From positions 42,355 through 106,354 of the forward strand of contig NZ_KB903258.1 in assembly GCF_000379685.1 (NCBI RefSeq): a DNA stretch of 64,000 nucleotides, written 5' to 3'. Each line of letters starts with the position of its first letter. The stretch's first letter is position 1. Below are positions 7,267 to 15,379 of the stretch, one piece after another. The translations under genes were made by a program, and so were the position numbers. This DNA comes from Catelliglobosispora koreensis DSM 44566 (GTDB lineage Bacteria; Actinomycetota; Actinomycetes; Mycobacteriales; Micromonosporaceae). The notes under the pieces are model-generated. The model was given only the letters and a program-made list of their open reading frames with translations. It had not been told where the DNA came from and searched no databases.

Positions 7267-8244
7267 TCAGTGTGGGGGGAAGGTGCTGGCGCGGGGGATG
7301 AAGGTGGCTGGTGCTGGGACGGTCCGGCCGGGGGGCTGATCGTCGAGCACGAGACGCATGGCGTCGGCTCCCATTTGGGACAGGTCAAGGCGCACGGTCG
7401 ACAGCGACGGAGTGACGTCCACGGCAACGGGCAGGTCGTCGAAACCGACGACGGAGACGTCGGTGCGGCCTGCTTCGCGGAGTGCCGCCAGGGCACCGAC
7501 CGCCATGAGGTCGTTGAGCGCGAACACGGCCGTCACGTCACCTATGGCTGACAGTGAAGAATGGCCGCCCGCGCGGGTGAAGTCAGCCTCCACAACAGAC
7601 ACTGGCATCAGCACAGACTTGAAACCCGCGAGTCGGGCCGAGACGGTCGCCAAAGTGGACGGTCCGGTGATGACGCCAACTCGCTTGTGCCCCAACGACT
7701 TCAGGTGCGCGGCGGCCAGCGCACCGCCGTCAAAGTTGGCTGGCTCGACGGTGTCGAAGTCGCCGTGCGGGCCGATGGCCACGACCCGTCCGCCGGAGTC
7801 GACAAAAGCGGTGAGTTCAGCCGACAGCGAGAAGTCCTCGAACGCGGAACCGGCGAGCAGCACGGCACGGGCGCGCTGGGCACGCAGGCGGGCGAGGTAG
7901 TCGCGTTCCAGAGCCGGGTCGCGGAACGTGTTGGCCACCAGCACCATCAGGTCGTGGTCGCGGGCGACGCCCATGGCGCCGGTCGCGATGGCGGCGAAGT
8001 AGGGGTCAGCGATGTCGTGCACGAGCAACCCGACGACGGTGCTGCGTGAGCGGGCAAGCGACTGCGCGGGAGCGTGCGGGACGTAGCGCAACTCAGCGGC
8101 CGCCGCGGCCACCCGCTCCGCTAGGCCGGGCGCTGGCGTGCGCCCGCCGCTGCCGTGCAGCACTCGGGACGCCGTCGCGAGGGATACCCCGGCGAGGGTG
8201 GCGACTTGCTGCAAGGTCGGACCGGTTGACGTGGCACGTGGCAT
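7267..8244 (-). CDS. LacI-family transcriptional regulator
   Basis: The 325-residue protein has an N-terminal LacI helix-turn-helix (TLQQVATLAGVSLATASRVL) and hinge, then a periplasmic-binding-protein-like effector domain (VVGLLVHDIADPYFAAI ... SVVGFDDLPVA). ATG at 8242-8244 puts the HTH at the usual position. It is divergent from a sugar-type oxidoreductase gene, with a perfect 14-base palindrome in the gap that is a typical LacI-family operator. It probably represses the divergent sugar cluster and possibly itself. The effector is unknown. Confidence 0.92.
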   Translation of the reverse strand: MPRATSTGPTLQQVATLAGVSLATASRVLHGSGGRTPAPGLAERVAAAAAELRYVPHAPAQSLARSRSTVVGLLVHDIADPYFAAIATGAMGVARDHDLMVLVANTFRDPALERDYLARLRAQRARAVLLAGSAFEDFSLSAELTAFVDSGGRVVAIGPHGDFDTVEPANFDGGALAAAHLKSLGHKRVGVITGPSTLATVSARLAGFKSVLMPVSVVEADFTRAGGHSSLSAIGDVTAVFALNDLMAVGALAALREAGRTDVSVVGFDDLPVAVDVTPSLSTVRLDLSQMGADAMRLVLDDQPPGRTVPAPATFIPRASTFPPH

Positions 8245-8260
8245 GTGCGTAGGGTACGCC

Positions 8261-8274
8261 GGAAAGCGCTTTCC
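8261..8274. promoter_or_regulatory. LacI-family operator palindrome
   Basis: GGAAAGCGCTTTCC is a perfect 14-base palindrome with the central CG typical of LacI/GalR operators. It lies 17 bases upstream of the LacI start and 20 bases upstream of the oxidoreductase start, where it could control both directions. Confidence 0.8.
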
Positions 8275-8293
8275 ATCCACGAGGAGTGAGCAT

Positions 8294-9442
8294 ATGGACC
8301 GCAAGTCGATCGGCATCATCATGAACGGGGTGACCGGACGGATGGGCTACCGCCAGCACCTGGTGCGGTCCATCCTTGCGATTCGGGAGCAGGGCGGGCT
8401 CGCCCTCGCCGACGGAACCGTTATCTGGCCCGAGCCGGTGCTCGTCGGCCGCAACGCGGCGAAGCTCGAGCAACTGGCCGCCCAGCACGGGCTGACCCGG
8501 TTCACCACCGACCTCGACGCGGCGCTTGCCGACGAGAGCAACGAGATCTACTTCGACGCGCAGGTGACCACGGCCCGGGTCGCCGCGCTAAAGAAGGCGA
8601 TCGCGGCAGGCAAGCACACCTACACGGAGAAGCCCACGGCGGAAACGCTCGGCGAAGCGCTTGAGCTGCACCGCCTCGGCGTGGCGAGCGGTAAGACACA
8701 CGGTGTCGTGGCCGACAAGCTGTACTTGCCGGGCCTGCGCAAGCTCAAGCGTCTCGTGGACTCTGGCTTCTTCGGGCGCATCCTCGACGTACGCGTCGAC
8801 TTTGGATATTGGGTCTTCGAGGGCGACTGGCAGCCCGCTCAGCGCCCGAGCTGGAACTACCGCGCCGAAGACGGCGGCGGCGTCATCCTCGACATGTTCC
8901 CGCACTGGCGTTACGTGCTCGATCACGTCATCGCGCCGGTGAAGTCCGTCTACGCGCACGCCACGACCCACATCCCGCAGCGCTGGGACGAGGCCGGAAA
9001 GCCTTATGCCGCAACGGCTGACGACGCGGCCTACGGCGTGTTCGAGCTTGAGGGCGGCATCATCGCACAGGTCAACACCACCTGGACGACCCGTGTCGAC
9101 CGCACCGAGCTGGTTACCTTCCACGTCAACGGCACCAACGGAAGTGCCGTGGCCGGTCTGCGCGGCTGCCGCGTTCAGCACCGCAACACGACACCCAAAC
9201 CGGTGTGGAACCCTGATCTGCCTGTCACGCACGACTTCCGCTCGCAGTGGACCGAGGTTCCCGAAAATGACGTGTACGACAACGGTTTCAAGGCGCAGTG
9301 GGAGGAGTACCTCAACGCTGTCGTGACCGGAATGCCTTATGAGCACGACTTGCTCGCCGGCGCCAAGGGTGTTCAGCTCGCCGAGCTGGGGCTGCGCTCA
9401 GCCAAGGAGGGCGTCCGGTTCCAGGTTGAGGACCTCGCATGA
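8294..9442 (+). CDS. Gfo/Idh/MocA-family oxidoreductase
   Basis: The 382-residue NAD(P)-dependent sugar/cyclitol dehydrogenase-like protein has an N-terminal Rossmann region (IGIIMNGVTGRMGYRQHL), the YTEKPTAETL segment with the conserved EKP lysine, and a C-terminal alpha/beta domain with a DMFPHWRY segment likely at the active site. ATG at 8294 follows a GAGGAGTGAG ribosome-binding sequence. Its last four bases overlap the DUF993 gene, so the two are co-translated. The LacI operator in front suggests induction by a sugar-related compound; the substrate cannot be named. Confidence 0.87.
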   Translation: MDRKSIGIIMNGVTGRMGYRQHLVRSILAIREQGGLALADGTVIWPEPVLVGRNAAKLEQLAAQHGLTRFTTDLDAALADESNEIYFDAQVTTARVAALKKAIAAGKHTYTEKPTAETLGEALELHRLGVASGKTHGVVADKLYLPGLRKLKRLVDSGFFGRILDVRVDFGYWVFEGDWQPAQRPSWNYRAEDGGGVILDMFPHWRYVLDHVIAPVKSVYAHATTHIPQRWDEAGKPYAATADDAAYGVFELEGGIIAQVNTTWTTRVDRTELVTFHVNGTNGSAVAGLRGCRVQHRNTTPKPVWNPDLPVTHDFRSQWTEVPENDVYDNGFKAQWEEYLNAVVTGMPYEHDLLAGAKGVQLAELGLRSAKEGVRFQVEDLA

Positions 9443-10452
9443 GCCGCACCTTCTACGCCGCCGCGCACGTGGTCGCGACGTCGGACACGGACATCGACTG
9501 GGACGCGACCCTTCGCTTCCGCCATCACCTGTGGTCACTGGGACTCGGGATCGCCGATGCCATGGACACCGCGCAACGCGGCATGGGCCTATCGTGGGAC
9601 GCGACCCAGCAGCTCATCAAGCTATCCGGGGCCGAAGCCAGATCCGTTGGGGGCCTTCTTGCCTGCGGTGTGGGTACTGACCAATTGCCCGCCGGAACAC
9701 ACGACTTAACCGCGATCGAGTCGGCCTACTCCGAGCAGCTGGAAGTGGTTCAGGCAGCGGGCGCCAACGTCATCCTCATGGCGTCGCGAGCCCTGGCCAA
9801 GGTCGCCACCAAAGCGGACTACCTCGCGCTCTACAGCCGGATGCTCGCCCGGTCGGACAAACCCGTGATCCTGCACTGGCTGGGTGACATGTTCGACCCT
9901 CAGCTCGCCGGCTACTGGGGATCGTCCGATTTGGACGAAGCAGCCGACACGGTCCTTGAGCTGATGCACGCGAACGCGGCGAAGGTTGACGGCATCAAGG
10001 TGTCGCTTTTGGACGCTGACCGGGAAATCGCCCTGCGGGCAAAGCTTCCCGAGGGTGTCCGGCTCTACACGGGCGACGACTTCAACTACCCGTCGCTGAT
10101 CGCGTCAGGTTCACACGCTCTGCTCGGCATCTTCGACGCGATCGCGGTGCCAGCCGCGGCGGCGCTCAAGTTGCTGAACGCAGGCGATGTCGATGGCTTC
10201 CGAGCGCTCCTCGATCCCACGGTCCCGTTGGCACGTCACATCTTCGAGACGCCAACGTTCAACTACAAGACCGGCATCGTCTTCCTGGCTTGGCTCAACG
10301 GTCACCAGGAGCACTTCCGCATGGTCGGTGGTCTCGAAACGGCCCGCTCACCTGAGCACCTGAAGAAGCTCTACGAGCTGGCTCTCGAAGCAGGCGTCAT
10401 CGCCGACCCGGAGTTCGCCGCCGCCCGCCTCACCACAGCCTTCCCCTCCTGA
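9439..10452 (+). CDS. DUF993 protein (dihydrodipicolinate synthase-like TIM barrel)
   Basis: The 337-residue protein belongs to the DUF993 family, often labelled dihydrodipicolinate synthase-like. Recognisable parts are the N-terminal FYAAAHVVAT, a central KPVILHWLGDMFDP, VDGIKVSLLD (candidate Schiff-base lysine position) and LYTGDDFNYP. Pairing with a Gfo/Idh/MocA oxidoreductase and a sugar isomerase is a recurrent actinobacterial arrangement. An aldolase or lyase step in breakdown of a modified sugar is a reasonable inference, not proven. It overlaps the preceding gene by ATGA. Confidence 0.83.
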   Translation: MSRTFYAAAHVVATSDTDIDWDATLRFRHHLWSLGLGIADAMDTAQRGMGLSWDATQQLIKLSGAEARSVGGLLACGVGTDQLPAGTHDLTAIESAYSEQLEVVQAAGANVILMASRALAKVATKADYLALYSRMLARSDKPVILHWLGDMFDPQLAGYWGSSDLDEAADTVLELMHANAAKVDGIKVSLLDADREIALRAKLPEGVRLYTGDDFNYPSLIASGSHALLGIFDAIAVPAAAALKLLNAGDVDGFRALLDPTVPLARHIFETPTFNYKTGIVFLAWLNGHQEHFRMVGGLETARSPEHLKKLYELALEAGVIADPEFAAARLTTAFPS

Positions 10453-10512
10453 TCCACATCCCGCCAGACGTGATCAACAGGCTGTTCGATCACGTCCCAG
10501 CGGATGTGGATC
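10451..10512. repeat. nested GATC palindrome, copy 3
   Basis: The outer arms GATCCACATCC (10451-10461) and GGATGTGGATC (10502-10512) pair over 11 bases. The inner arms GACGTGATC (10467-10475) and GATCACGTC (10488-10496) are identical to copy 1, with a 12-base loop. It starts at the DUF993 stop codon, where it could act as a transcription-end hairpin. Confidence 0.78.
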
Positions 10513-10590
10513 TCAGATAGGGATGTGGATCATGATGAAGCCCGGGCCGCGCGGAGTCGAATGGCGGAGCTTCGCGCGGACCCGGCGGCG

Positions 10591-10690
10591 GCTGAGCCCG
10601 TGATGTACGAACCGGCGCGGGCTGAGCCCGTGATGCACGAACCGGCGCGGGCTGAGCCCAAGACGCGCGGACCCCACGTGGGCTGAGCCC
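10591..10690 (+). repeat. 30-base tandem repeat with GCTGAGCCC core
   Basis: GCTGAGCCC occurs at 10591, 10621, 10651 and 10682. The first units are near identical, sharing CGTGATG(T/C)ACGAACCGGC after the core. The last unit runs directly into dispersed repeat copy B. Confidence 0.75.
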
Positions 10691-10748
10691 GGGATGCGCG
10701 GAGCTTGACGTCCTCGCGGGAGGGACGGTCTGGACCAGAAACCGGCGC
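10690..10748 (+). repeat. dispersed noncoding repeat, copy B
   Basis: It reads GGGATGCGCGGAGCTTGACG, then the core TCCTCGCGGGAGGGACGGTC, then TGGACCAG. GGTC-TG-GACC at its end is a small inverted repeat. See copies at 834-894 and 6378-6432. Confidence 0.65.
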
Positions 10749-10821
10749 TTCGCGCGCTGCCTTATCGTGCGGCGCCGAAGCTGCTCCGCAGCCGACGCCG
10801 GGACATCGGAAAGGAAAGGTT

Positions 10822-11622
10822 ATGAAGCTTTCGCTGAACACGGCGACTGTCAAGAAAGCCAGCCTGGCTGAGGCGGCGAAGTTGTGTGCTGACAACGGGA
10901 TCGAAGGCATCGGGCCGTGGCGCGATGTGGTGGAGCAGGCTGGCGGTGCCGCTGAGGCCAAGAAGCTGCTTGACGCGCATGGGCTGACGGTCACGAGTTT
11001 GTGCCGGGGTGGGTTCTTCCACCTCGGCATCGAGGACACGAAGAAGGCGATCGACGAGGCGTCCACATTGGACGCGAAAGAGCTGATCCTCGTCGTGGGC
11101 GGAATGCCCTACGGCTCAAAGGATCTGGGCAAGGCCCGGCAGAATGTCAGGGACAGCATCGAGCAGCTGGTGCCTTTCGCCCGCGAGCGCAACGTCAGGC
11201 TCGCCATCGAGCCGTTGCATCCGATGTTCTGCGCGGACCGGGCCGTGGTCAGCACGCTCGGCCAAGCGCTCGACATCGCGGAGCTGTTCACACCAAGTGA
11301 AGTGGGCGTCGTCGTCGACACGTACCACGTCTGGTGGGACCCCGAGCTGGAAAAGCAGATCGCACGGGCAGGCGAGCGGATCGCGAGTTATCAGGTCTGT
11401 GACTGGGTCGTCCCGCTGCCCGCTGACATGCTGCTGGGCCGAGGTCACGTGGGCGACGGTCACATCGACTTTCCCTACCTCACGAGCCTCGTCAAAGCAG
11501 CTGGCTACACCGGATTCACCGAGGTCGAGATATTCAACCAAGTTGTCTGGGACACCCCGGCGGCCGAGACGATCGCTACTGTGCGAAACCGATGGAACCT
11601 AGTGACGGGGCTAGACGACTAG
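10822..11622 (+). CDS. sugar phosphate isomerase/epimerase (AP-endonuclease-2-like TIM barrel)
   Basis: The 266-residue xylose-isomerase-like barrel has metal-site candidates in order: IEPLHPMF (Glu), VVDTYHVWWDPE (Asp/His), GRGHVGDGHIDF (His, Asp) and the terminal EVEIFN (Glu). ATG at 10822 follows AAGGAAAGG. It lies downstream of the LacI-controlled oxidoreductase/DUF993 pair and probably works with it, although a 369-base repeat region separates them. The substrate is not deducible. Confidence 0.85.
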   Translation: MKLSLNTATVKKASLAEAAKLCADNGIEGIGPWRDVVEQAGGAAEAKKLLDAHGLTVTSLCRGGFFHLGIEDTKKAIDEASTLDAKELILVVGGMPYGSKDLGKARQNVRDSIEQLVPFARERNVRLAIEPLHPMFCADRAVVSTLGQALDIAELFTPSEVGVVVDTYHVWWDPELEKQIARAGERIASYQVCDWVVPLPADMLLGRGHVGDGHIDFPYLTSLVKAAGYTGFTEVEIFNQVVWDTPAAETIATVRNRWNLVTGLDD

Positions 11623-11627
11623 AGACT

Positions 11628-12092
11628 GTGACCTTTGCGGAGGCGTACGCGACGCAGTACGACCCCTTGGTGCGCTTTGCCTATGTCACGACCGGAGACC
11701 TCGGTGTAGCCGAGGACATCGTCCAGGACGTGTTCGCTGAGCTGTACCGGCATATGGCCTCCGTGACGACGCCCGAGGCGTGGCTGCGGCGGGCCGTGGC
11801 CAACCGTTCGATCTCGTGGCTGCGCCGCGTCACCGTGGCGAGGCGCTACCTGGCGCGGGGCATCGTCAACGCGCACCACGATCCACCAAACGCGGATGAC
11901 ACCGCTGTCCGGAAGGCGCTGCTGAAACTCAAGCCGCGTTACCGGGCGGCGGTGTTTCTACGTTTCTACCTCGATATGTCCGAAGCAGACATCGCTGAGG
12001 CACTCGGGTGCCGGCCCGGCACGGTGAAGTCGATTCTGCACCGCGCCCTGATCATGCTGAGGGAGGACCTCGATGACCGACCGAACGATTGA
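11628..12092 (+). CDS. ECF-type RNA polymerase sigma factor (SigE-like)
   Basis: The 154-residue protein has sigma region 2 (YDPLVRFAYVTTGDLGVAED through IVQDVFAELY) and region 4 (LKPRYRAAVFLRFYLDMSEA followed by DIAEALGCRPGTVKSILHRA). GTG at 11628 places region 2 at the usual distance and starts 5 bases after the preceding stop. ATG at 11592 is an alternative that would overlap the isomerase gene. Its 3' end overlaps the next gene, a membrane-anchored propeller protein, by 20 bases, so the latter is a candidate anti-sigma or sensor partner. Confidence 0.88.
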   Translation: MTFAEAYATQYDPLVRFAYVTTGDLGVAEDIVQDVFAELYRHMASVTTPEAWLRRAVANRSISWLRRVTVARRYLARGIVNAHHDPPNADDTAVRKALLKLKPRYRAAVFLRFYLDMSEADIAEALGCRPGTVKSILHRALIMLREDLDDRPND

Positions 12093-13299
12093 GCGGGTCC
12101 GTGCCTATATCGTGGCGATCGAGGTGCCGCAACGCCCTGCCTTCGTCACGCCACCACCGCGCAGGCACCGGCTCGTGCCGGTGGCGGCCGCGCTAGCGGT
12201 GTTCGCGGTGCTGTTCATTGTCGTGGTGCGGCCCGACCGCGTGCTGCTGGAGGCTGCCTCTGATGGCGGCACCGGTCAGACGTGGGCGTTTCCGGATCAG
12301 TTCGCCGCCTACTCCTACCTGACCGCGAGTGTCTCCGAGTCGCCGCCCGGTCCCGTGATCGCGTACTACCACCAAGGCTGCGGGTGTGAGCTCTTTGACT
12401 ACCCGCAAACCCTGGTGCTGAGCGCTTTCACGGATCGCTATCGTCGCGTGGACGTCGCGGAAAACAACTCTGGCCCAGCTTTGCTGTCACCGGCCGGCGA
12501 CCGCGTCGCTGTCGGCTCCCGCATTCCACTCACGGGACTGTCCATGGTGGACCTGGTGACCGGGCAAACGAAGCTCTTCGAGACGCCGCGCCCGTTCATG
12601 CCGGTCGCCTGGTCGCCCAACTTCCGTTACCTCGCTGGTGTTTGGCAGGGCTGGCAGCACGACGGCGGCCCACTCATGCTCTTCGACGTCGACACGGGAC
12701 AGGTCACCCAGCTCAGCTACTTAGACGTTTCGATGGCGGCTTTTTCGCCTGACGGCACCGAACTAGCAGTCCAAAACGGCAACGAGCTACTCGTGATCGA
12801 CCTGTTCGGCAACGAAAGACGCAAGCTGGGCACCGGAACCCAGCTGCTGCTCAACGGATCGTCGTGGTCCCCAGACGGAAAGTTGCTTATCACCTGGCAA
12901 GACGGTCAGGGCCTGTCCTTCGCCGACGCGACCGGCACCGGAGCGCCCGTGCCTGCGCCACTTGGCATTGGCGGTCCGCAAGGGGCGGCGTGGATCAGTG
13001 AGCGGAAAGTGCTGACGAGCGGCGGGGGTCTCATCGAATCCGATGTGGACACAGGGGTCTCGCGGGTCATCAGCCGGTTCAACTCAGGCCCGTTCGACAA
13101 CTTCCACATGGGCCAGATGCAGTTCGCCTATGCCATGTTGCCCATAGTTCAGGTCCGCCCAGCGGGATGGTTCACCGACCGTGGGCCGCTCAACACCTGG
13201 CTCCAGCTGATCTCAGCCGGGCTGGTGCTCGCGCTGCTGACGTGGCTGGGGCTCAGACTGGCACGACGAGCACGGGCGCCGCGGGCGTCAAGTCAGTGA
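12073..13299 (+). CDS. membrane-anchored beta-propeller (PD40/WD40-like) protein, putative sigma partner
   Basis: The 408-residue protein has a short cytosolic N-terminus, a membrane helix at about 34-52 (LVPVAAALAVFAVLFIVVV), an extracytoplasmic region of propeller blades (SPAGDRVAV, WSPNFRYLAGVW, FSPDGTELAV, WSPDGKLLITW) and a second helix near 373-395, followed by an Arg-rich tail. The CGCELF cysteines near residue 100 lie outside the membrane. There is no canonical zinc anti-sigma HxxxCxxC motif. Overlap with the sigma gene argues for a functional pair. It converges on the next gene with a 47-base overlap. Confidence 0.75.
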   Translation: MTDRTIERVRAYIVAIEVPQRPAFVTPPPRRHRLVPVAAALAVFAVLFIVVVRPDRVLLEAASDGGTGQTWAFPDQFAAYSYLTASVSESPPGPVIAYYHQGCGCELFDYPQTLVLSAFTDRYRRVDVAENNSGPALLSPAGDRVAVGSRIPLTGLSMVDLVTGQTKLFETPRPFMPVAWSPNFRYLAGVWQGWQHDGGPLMLFDVDTGQVTQLSYLDVSMAAFSPDGTELAVQNGNELLVIDLFGNERRKLGTGTQLLLNGSSWSPDGKLLITWQDGQGLSFADATGTGAPVPAPLGIGGPQGAAWISERKVLTSGGGLIESDVDTGVSRVISRFNSGPFDNFHMGQMQFAYAMLPIVQVRPAGWFTDRGPLNTWLQLISAGLVLALLTWLGLRLARRARAPRASSQ

Positions 13300-13552
13300 C
13301 CGGAGCCTGATCGACATCGCCGGCCGCGGTGATGACCACCGCGGCCTCCAAAGTGGACGCACCAGCGGCCACGGCGTTGGCCACGGCGAGCTGTAACGCG
13401 GTGATCGTGTATGAGGGGCGGCTGATCGTCACGCCCGTGTAGCTGCGCCCATCGCCATCGCGCACCGCCGCGCCTTCGGCCGCACCGACCCGGGCGCGGG
13501 CCGACTTGGCGAGCGTCACGAGCTTGGCGTCCTCAGCTGAGAGGTCAGACAT
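13253..13552 (-). CDS. cytidine-deaminase-like small protein, catalytic motifs absent
   Basis: The 99-residue protein has the actinobacterial cdd-like pattern EDAKLVTLAKSARARVGAAE with ALQLAVANAVAAGASTLEAA. It sits between corC and, in relatives, era, where similar short genes are annotated as cytidine deaminase. The zinc-site motifs of true deaminases, (C/H)AE and PCxxC, are missing, so deamination is unlikely. Start ATG at 13550-13552 overlaps the corC stop by 8 bases. Its 3' end overlaps the opposing propeller gene. Confidence 0.72.
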   Translation of the reverse strand: MSDLSAEDAKLVTLAKSARARVGAAEGAAVRDGDGRSYTGVTISRPSYTITALQLAVANAVAAGASTLEAAVVITAAGDVDQAPVTDLTPAAPVLVVPV

Positions 13553-14852
13553 CGGCCAGGTGCCTTTCCTGATCGGGAGCGGTGCGGTGAACCAGAACTG
13601 TATCAATGTGATTGCGGCGCCCTGTTGTGCCTTCGGCAACCAGGGTCAGACCGCCGACAGCCGCGGAAGACCCAGGAATGGGTACTCTGCCGAGCGCCTG
13701 CGCGAGCAAACCGCCCACGGTTTCGACTTCGTCGGCGGGCAACTCGACATCGAACACGTCACCGAGGTCTTCGATGGGCAGCCGCGCCGAAACCCGCACG
13801 TGCTCCTCATCGATGCGCTCGATCGGTGGCCTTTCCACGTCGTATTCGTCAGTGATCTCACCGACGATCTCCTCAAGGATGTCTTCGATCGTGATCAGAC
13901 CCGCCGTGCCGCCATATTCGTCGATGACGATGGCGATGTGCGTGCGGGCGGCCTGCATCTCGGAGAGCAGATCGTCGACCGGCTTGGACTCGGGCACGAA
14001 AACGGCTTCCCGCTTGAGGATGCTGACCTGAGTGCGGGCGGCGGTGCCTTCCTGAACGCGGCGCGCGATGTCCTTGAGGTAGACCACGCCCTCAACGTCG
14101 TCAATGGACTCACCGACGACTGGGATGCGTGAGAACCCTGAGCGCAACGCCAAAGCCAGCGCCTGCTCCGCGTTCTTGGAAGCCTCGATCCAGACCATCT
14201 CGGTGCGGGGCACCATGACTTCGCGGGCGATCGTGTTGCCGAGAGCGAACACGGAATGGATCATCTCGCGCTCGCCGTGCTCCACGACGCCTCGCTGCTC
14301 GGCCAGGTCGACCAGCTCGCGCAGCTCCACCTGAGTCGCGAAAGGACCTTCACGGAAACCCCGGCCCGGGGTCACCGCGTTACCGATTTTGATGAGCAGA
14401 TTAGCCAGCGGGTTGAGGATGCGGCCGAGCCCGCGCAGCACCGGCGCGGTTGCACGGCCGACCTTGTAGGCGTGCTGACGCCCGATCGTGCGGGGCGCCA
14501 CCCCAACGACGACATAGCTCACGACTGTCATCGCGGCGGCCGTCACGATCGCGGCCTTCCACGCCGAACCCCGGAACGTTTCTACCGCGACGAGCGCGAC
14601 CAGGGTGGTGGCGGTCAGCTCAAAGAGCAACCGCAGCAACAAAAGCAAGTTGATGTGCTTGACGGCCTCACCAGAAACCGCTTGCAGCGCAGCGGCTCCA
14701 CGCTTGCCCTCGCGCGCCATTTCGGCCGCGCGGGCAGGAGACACCGCTCCGAGCGCGGCCTCGGTCATCGCGAAGACGCCGGCGAAGACGACCAGTACCG
14801 CTGCCGCGCCAATCAATGTGGCATCTGGCAGCCCGCCTAAATCCCCGCTCAC
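13545..14852 (-). CDS. CorC/HlyC-type membrane protein (CNNM plus CBS domains)
   Basis: The 435-residue protein has an N-terminal CNNM transmembrane domain with helices near 13-33, 65-90 and 97-118, a CBS pair ([14 protein letters not shown] ... [11 protein letters not shown] and the [20 protein letters not shown] region), and a C-terminal CorC/HlyC transporter-associated domain ([19 protein letters not shown]). The family is implicated in magnesium or cobalt homeostasis. It sits in the phoH-ybeY-corC order common in actinobacteria and overlaps ybeY by four bases (ATGA). Confidence 0.9.
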   Translation of the reverse strand: MSGDLGGLPDATLIGAAAVLVVFAGVFAMTEAALGAVSPARAAEMAREGKRGAAALQAVSGEAVKHINLLLLLRLLFELTATTLVALVAVETFRGSAWKAAIVTAAAMTVVSYVVVGVAPRTIGRQHAYKVGRATAPVLRGLGRILNPLANLLIKIGNAVTPGRGFREGPFATQVELRELVDLAEQRGVVEHGEREMIHSVFALGNTIAREVMVPRTEMVWIEASKNAEQALALALRSGFSRIPVVGESIDDVEGVVYLKDIARRVQEGTAARTQVSILKREAVFVPESKPVDDLLSEMQAARTHIAIVIDEYGGTAGLITIEDILEEIVGEITDEYDVERPPIERIDEEHVRVSARLPIEDLGDVFDVELPADEVETVGGLLAQALGRVPIPGSSAAVGGLTLVAEGTTGRRNHIDTVLVHRTAPDQERHLADV

Positions 14853-15367
14853 CGTCGCGCCTGCCAGCTTTCCAGCAGCTTGCCCTGCAGGGAGAACATC
14901 TCCCGCTCCTCCTCCGGCTCGGCATGGTCATAGCCGAGCAAGTGCAGCACTCCATGGATGGTCAGCATCGTCATCTCATCAGCCGCGTTGTAGTTGCTAT
15001 CGACTGGCTTGATTATTTCAGCACCATCGAGCCGCATGCGAGGGTCAGGGCTGCCATACTTCGCCGCCTGCGCCTCAGCCACCTCTGGGCAGAGCACGAT
15101 GTCGCCCAAAAGCGTTGGCGCGGCGGCTGGTTCGGCCGGCCCGTGATCGATGCTGCTCTCATCCATGGGGAAGGCAAGGACGTCCGTCGGGCCGTCCTTG
15201 CCCATCCACAGATGGTTGAGTTCCGCCATGTAGGCCGAATCGACCAGCAGCACGGAAAGCTCGACGAGCGGATTGACGCCCATCTGAGCCAGGGTGTGCC
15301 GGGCGACGGCGACGATCGCGTCGGCGTCCACATCCGCACCGGACTCGTTAGCGATCTCGATTGACAT
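14849..15367 (-). CDS. ybeY: endoribonuclease YbeY (rRNA maturation factor)
   Basis: This metal-dependent endoribonuclease is needed for 16S rRNA 3' end processing and ribosome quality control. The signature [11 protein letters not shown] supplies three zinc-binding histidines. The N-terminal half ([20 protein letters not shown]) and DVLAFPMDE match the family. Between [15 protein letters not shown] and the metal site is about 25 extra residues ([20 protein letters not shown] and following) where relatives have a short loop. It overlaps corC and lies 12 bases downstream of phoH. Confidence 0.93.
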   Translation of the reverse strand: MSIEIANESGADVDADAIVAVARHTLAQMGVNPLVELSVLLVDSAYMAELNHLWMGKDGPTDVLAFPMDESSIDHGPAEPAAAPTLLGDIVLCPEVAEAQAAKYGSPDPRMRLDGAEIIKPVDSNYNAADEMTMLTIHGVLHLLGYDHAEPEEEREMFSLQGKLLESWQARR

Positions 15368-15379
15368 GTGCCCCTGCCG

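Larger units (their letters stand above)
10453..10821. other. repeat-bearing spacer between DUF993 and isomerase genes
   Basis: The 369-base gap holds, in order, GATC palindrome copy 3, four 30-31-base repeats carrying GCTGAGCCC, and dispersed repeat copy B. A 60-codon open frame here is made of the repeat units and was not called. A promoter for the downstream gene is not evident. Confidence 0.7.

Noticed and set aside
7051..7551. Open frames of 75-166 codons across the minisatellite on the plus strand
   Set aside because: They are translations of the repeat (Lys/Arg/Glu/Ala periodicity) and then run antisense to the LacI gene.
10504..10686. 60-codon frame with AEPVM(Y/H)EPAR repeats
   Set aside because: It is produced by the 30-base tandem repeat, lacks a ribosome site and would end within the dispersed repeat.
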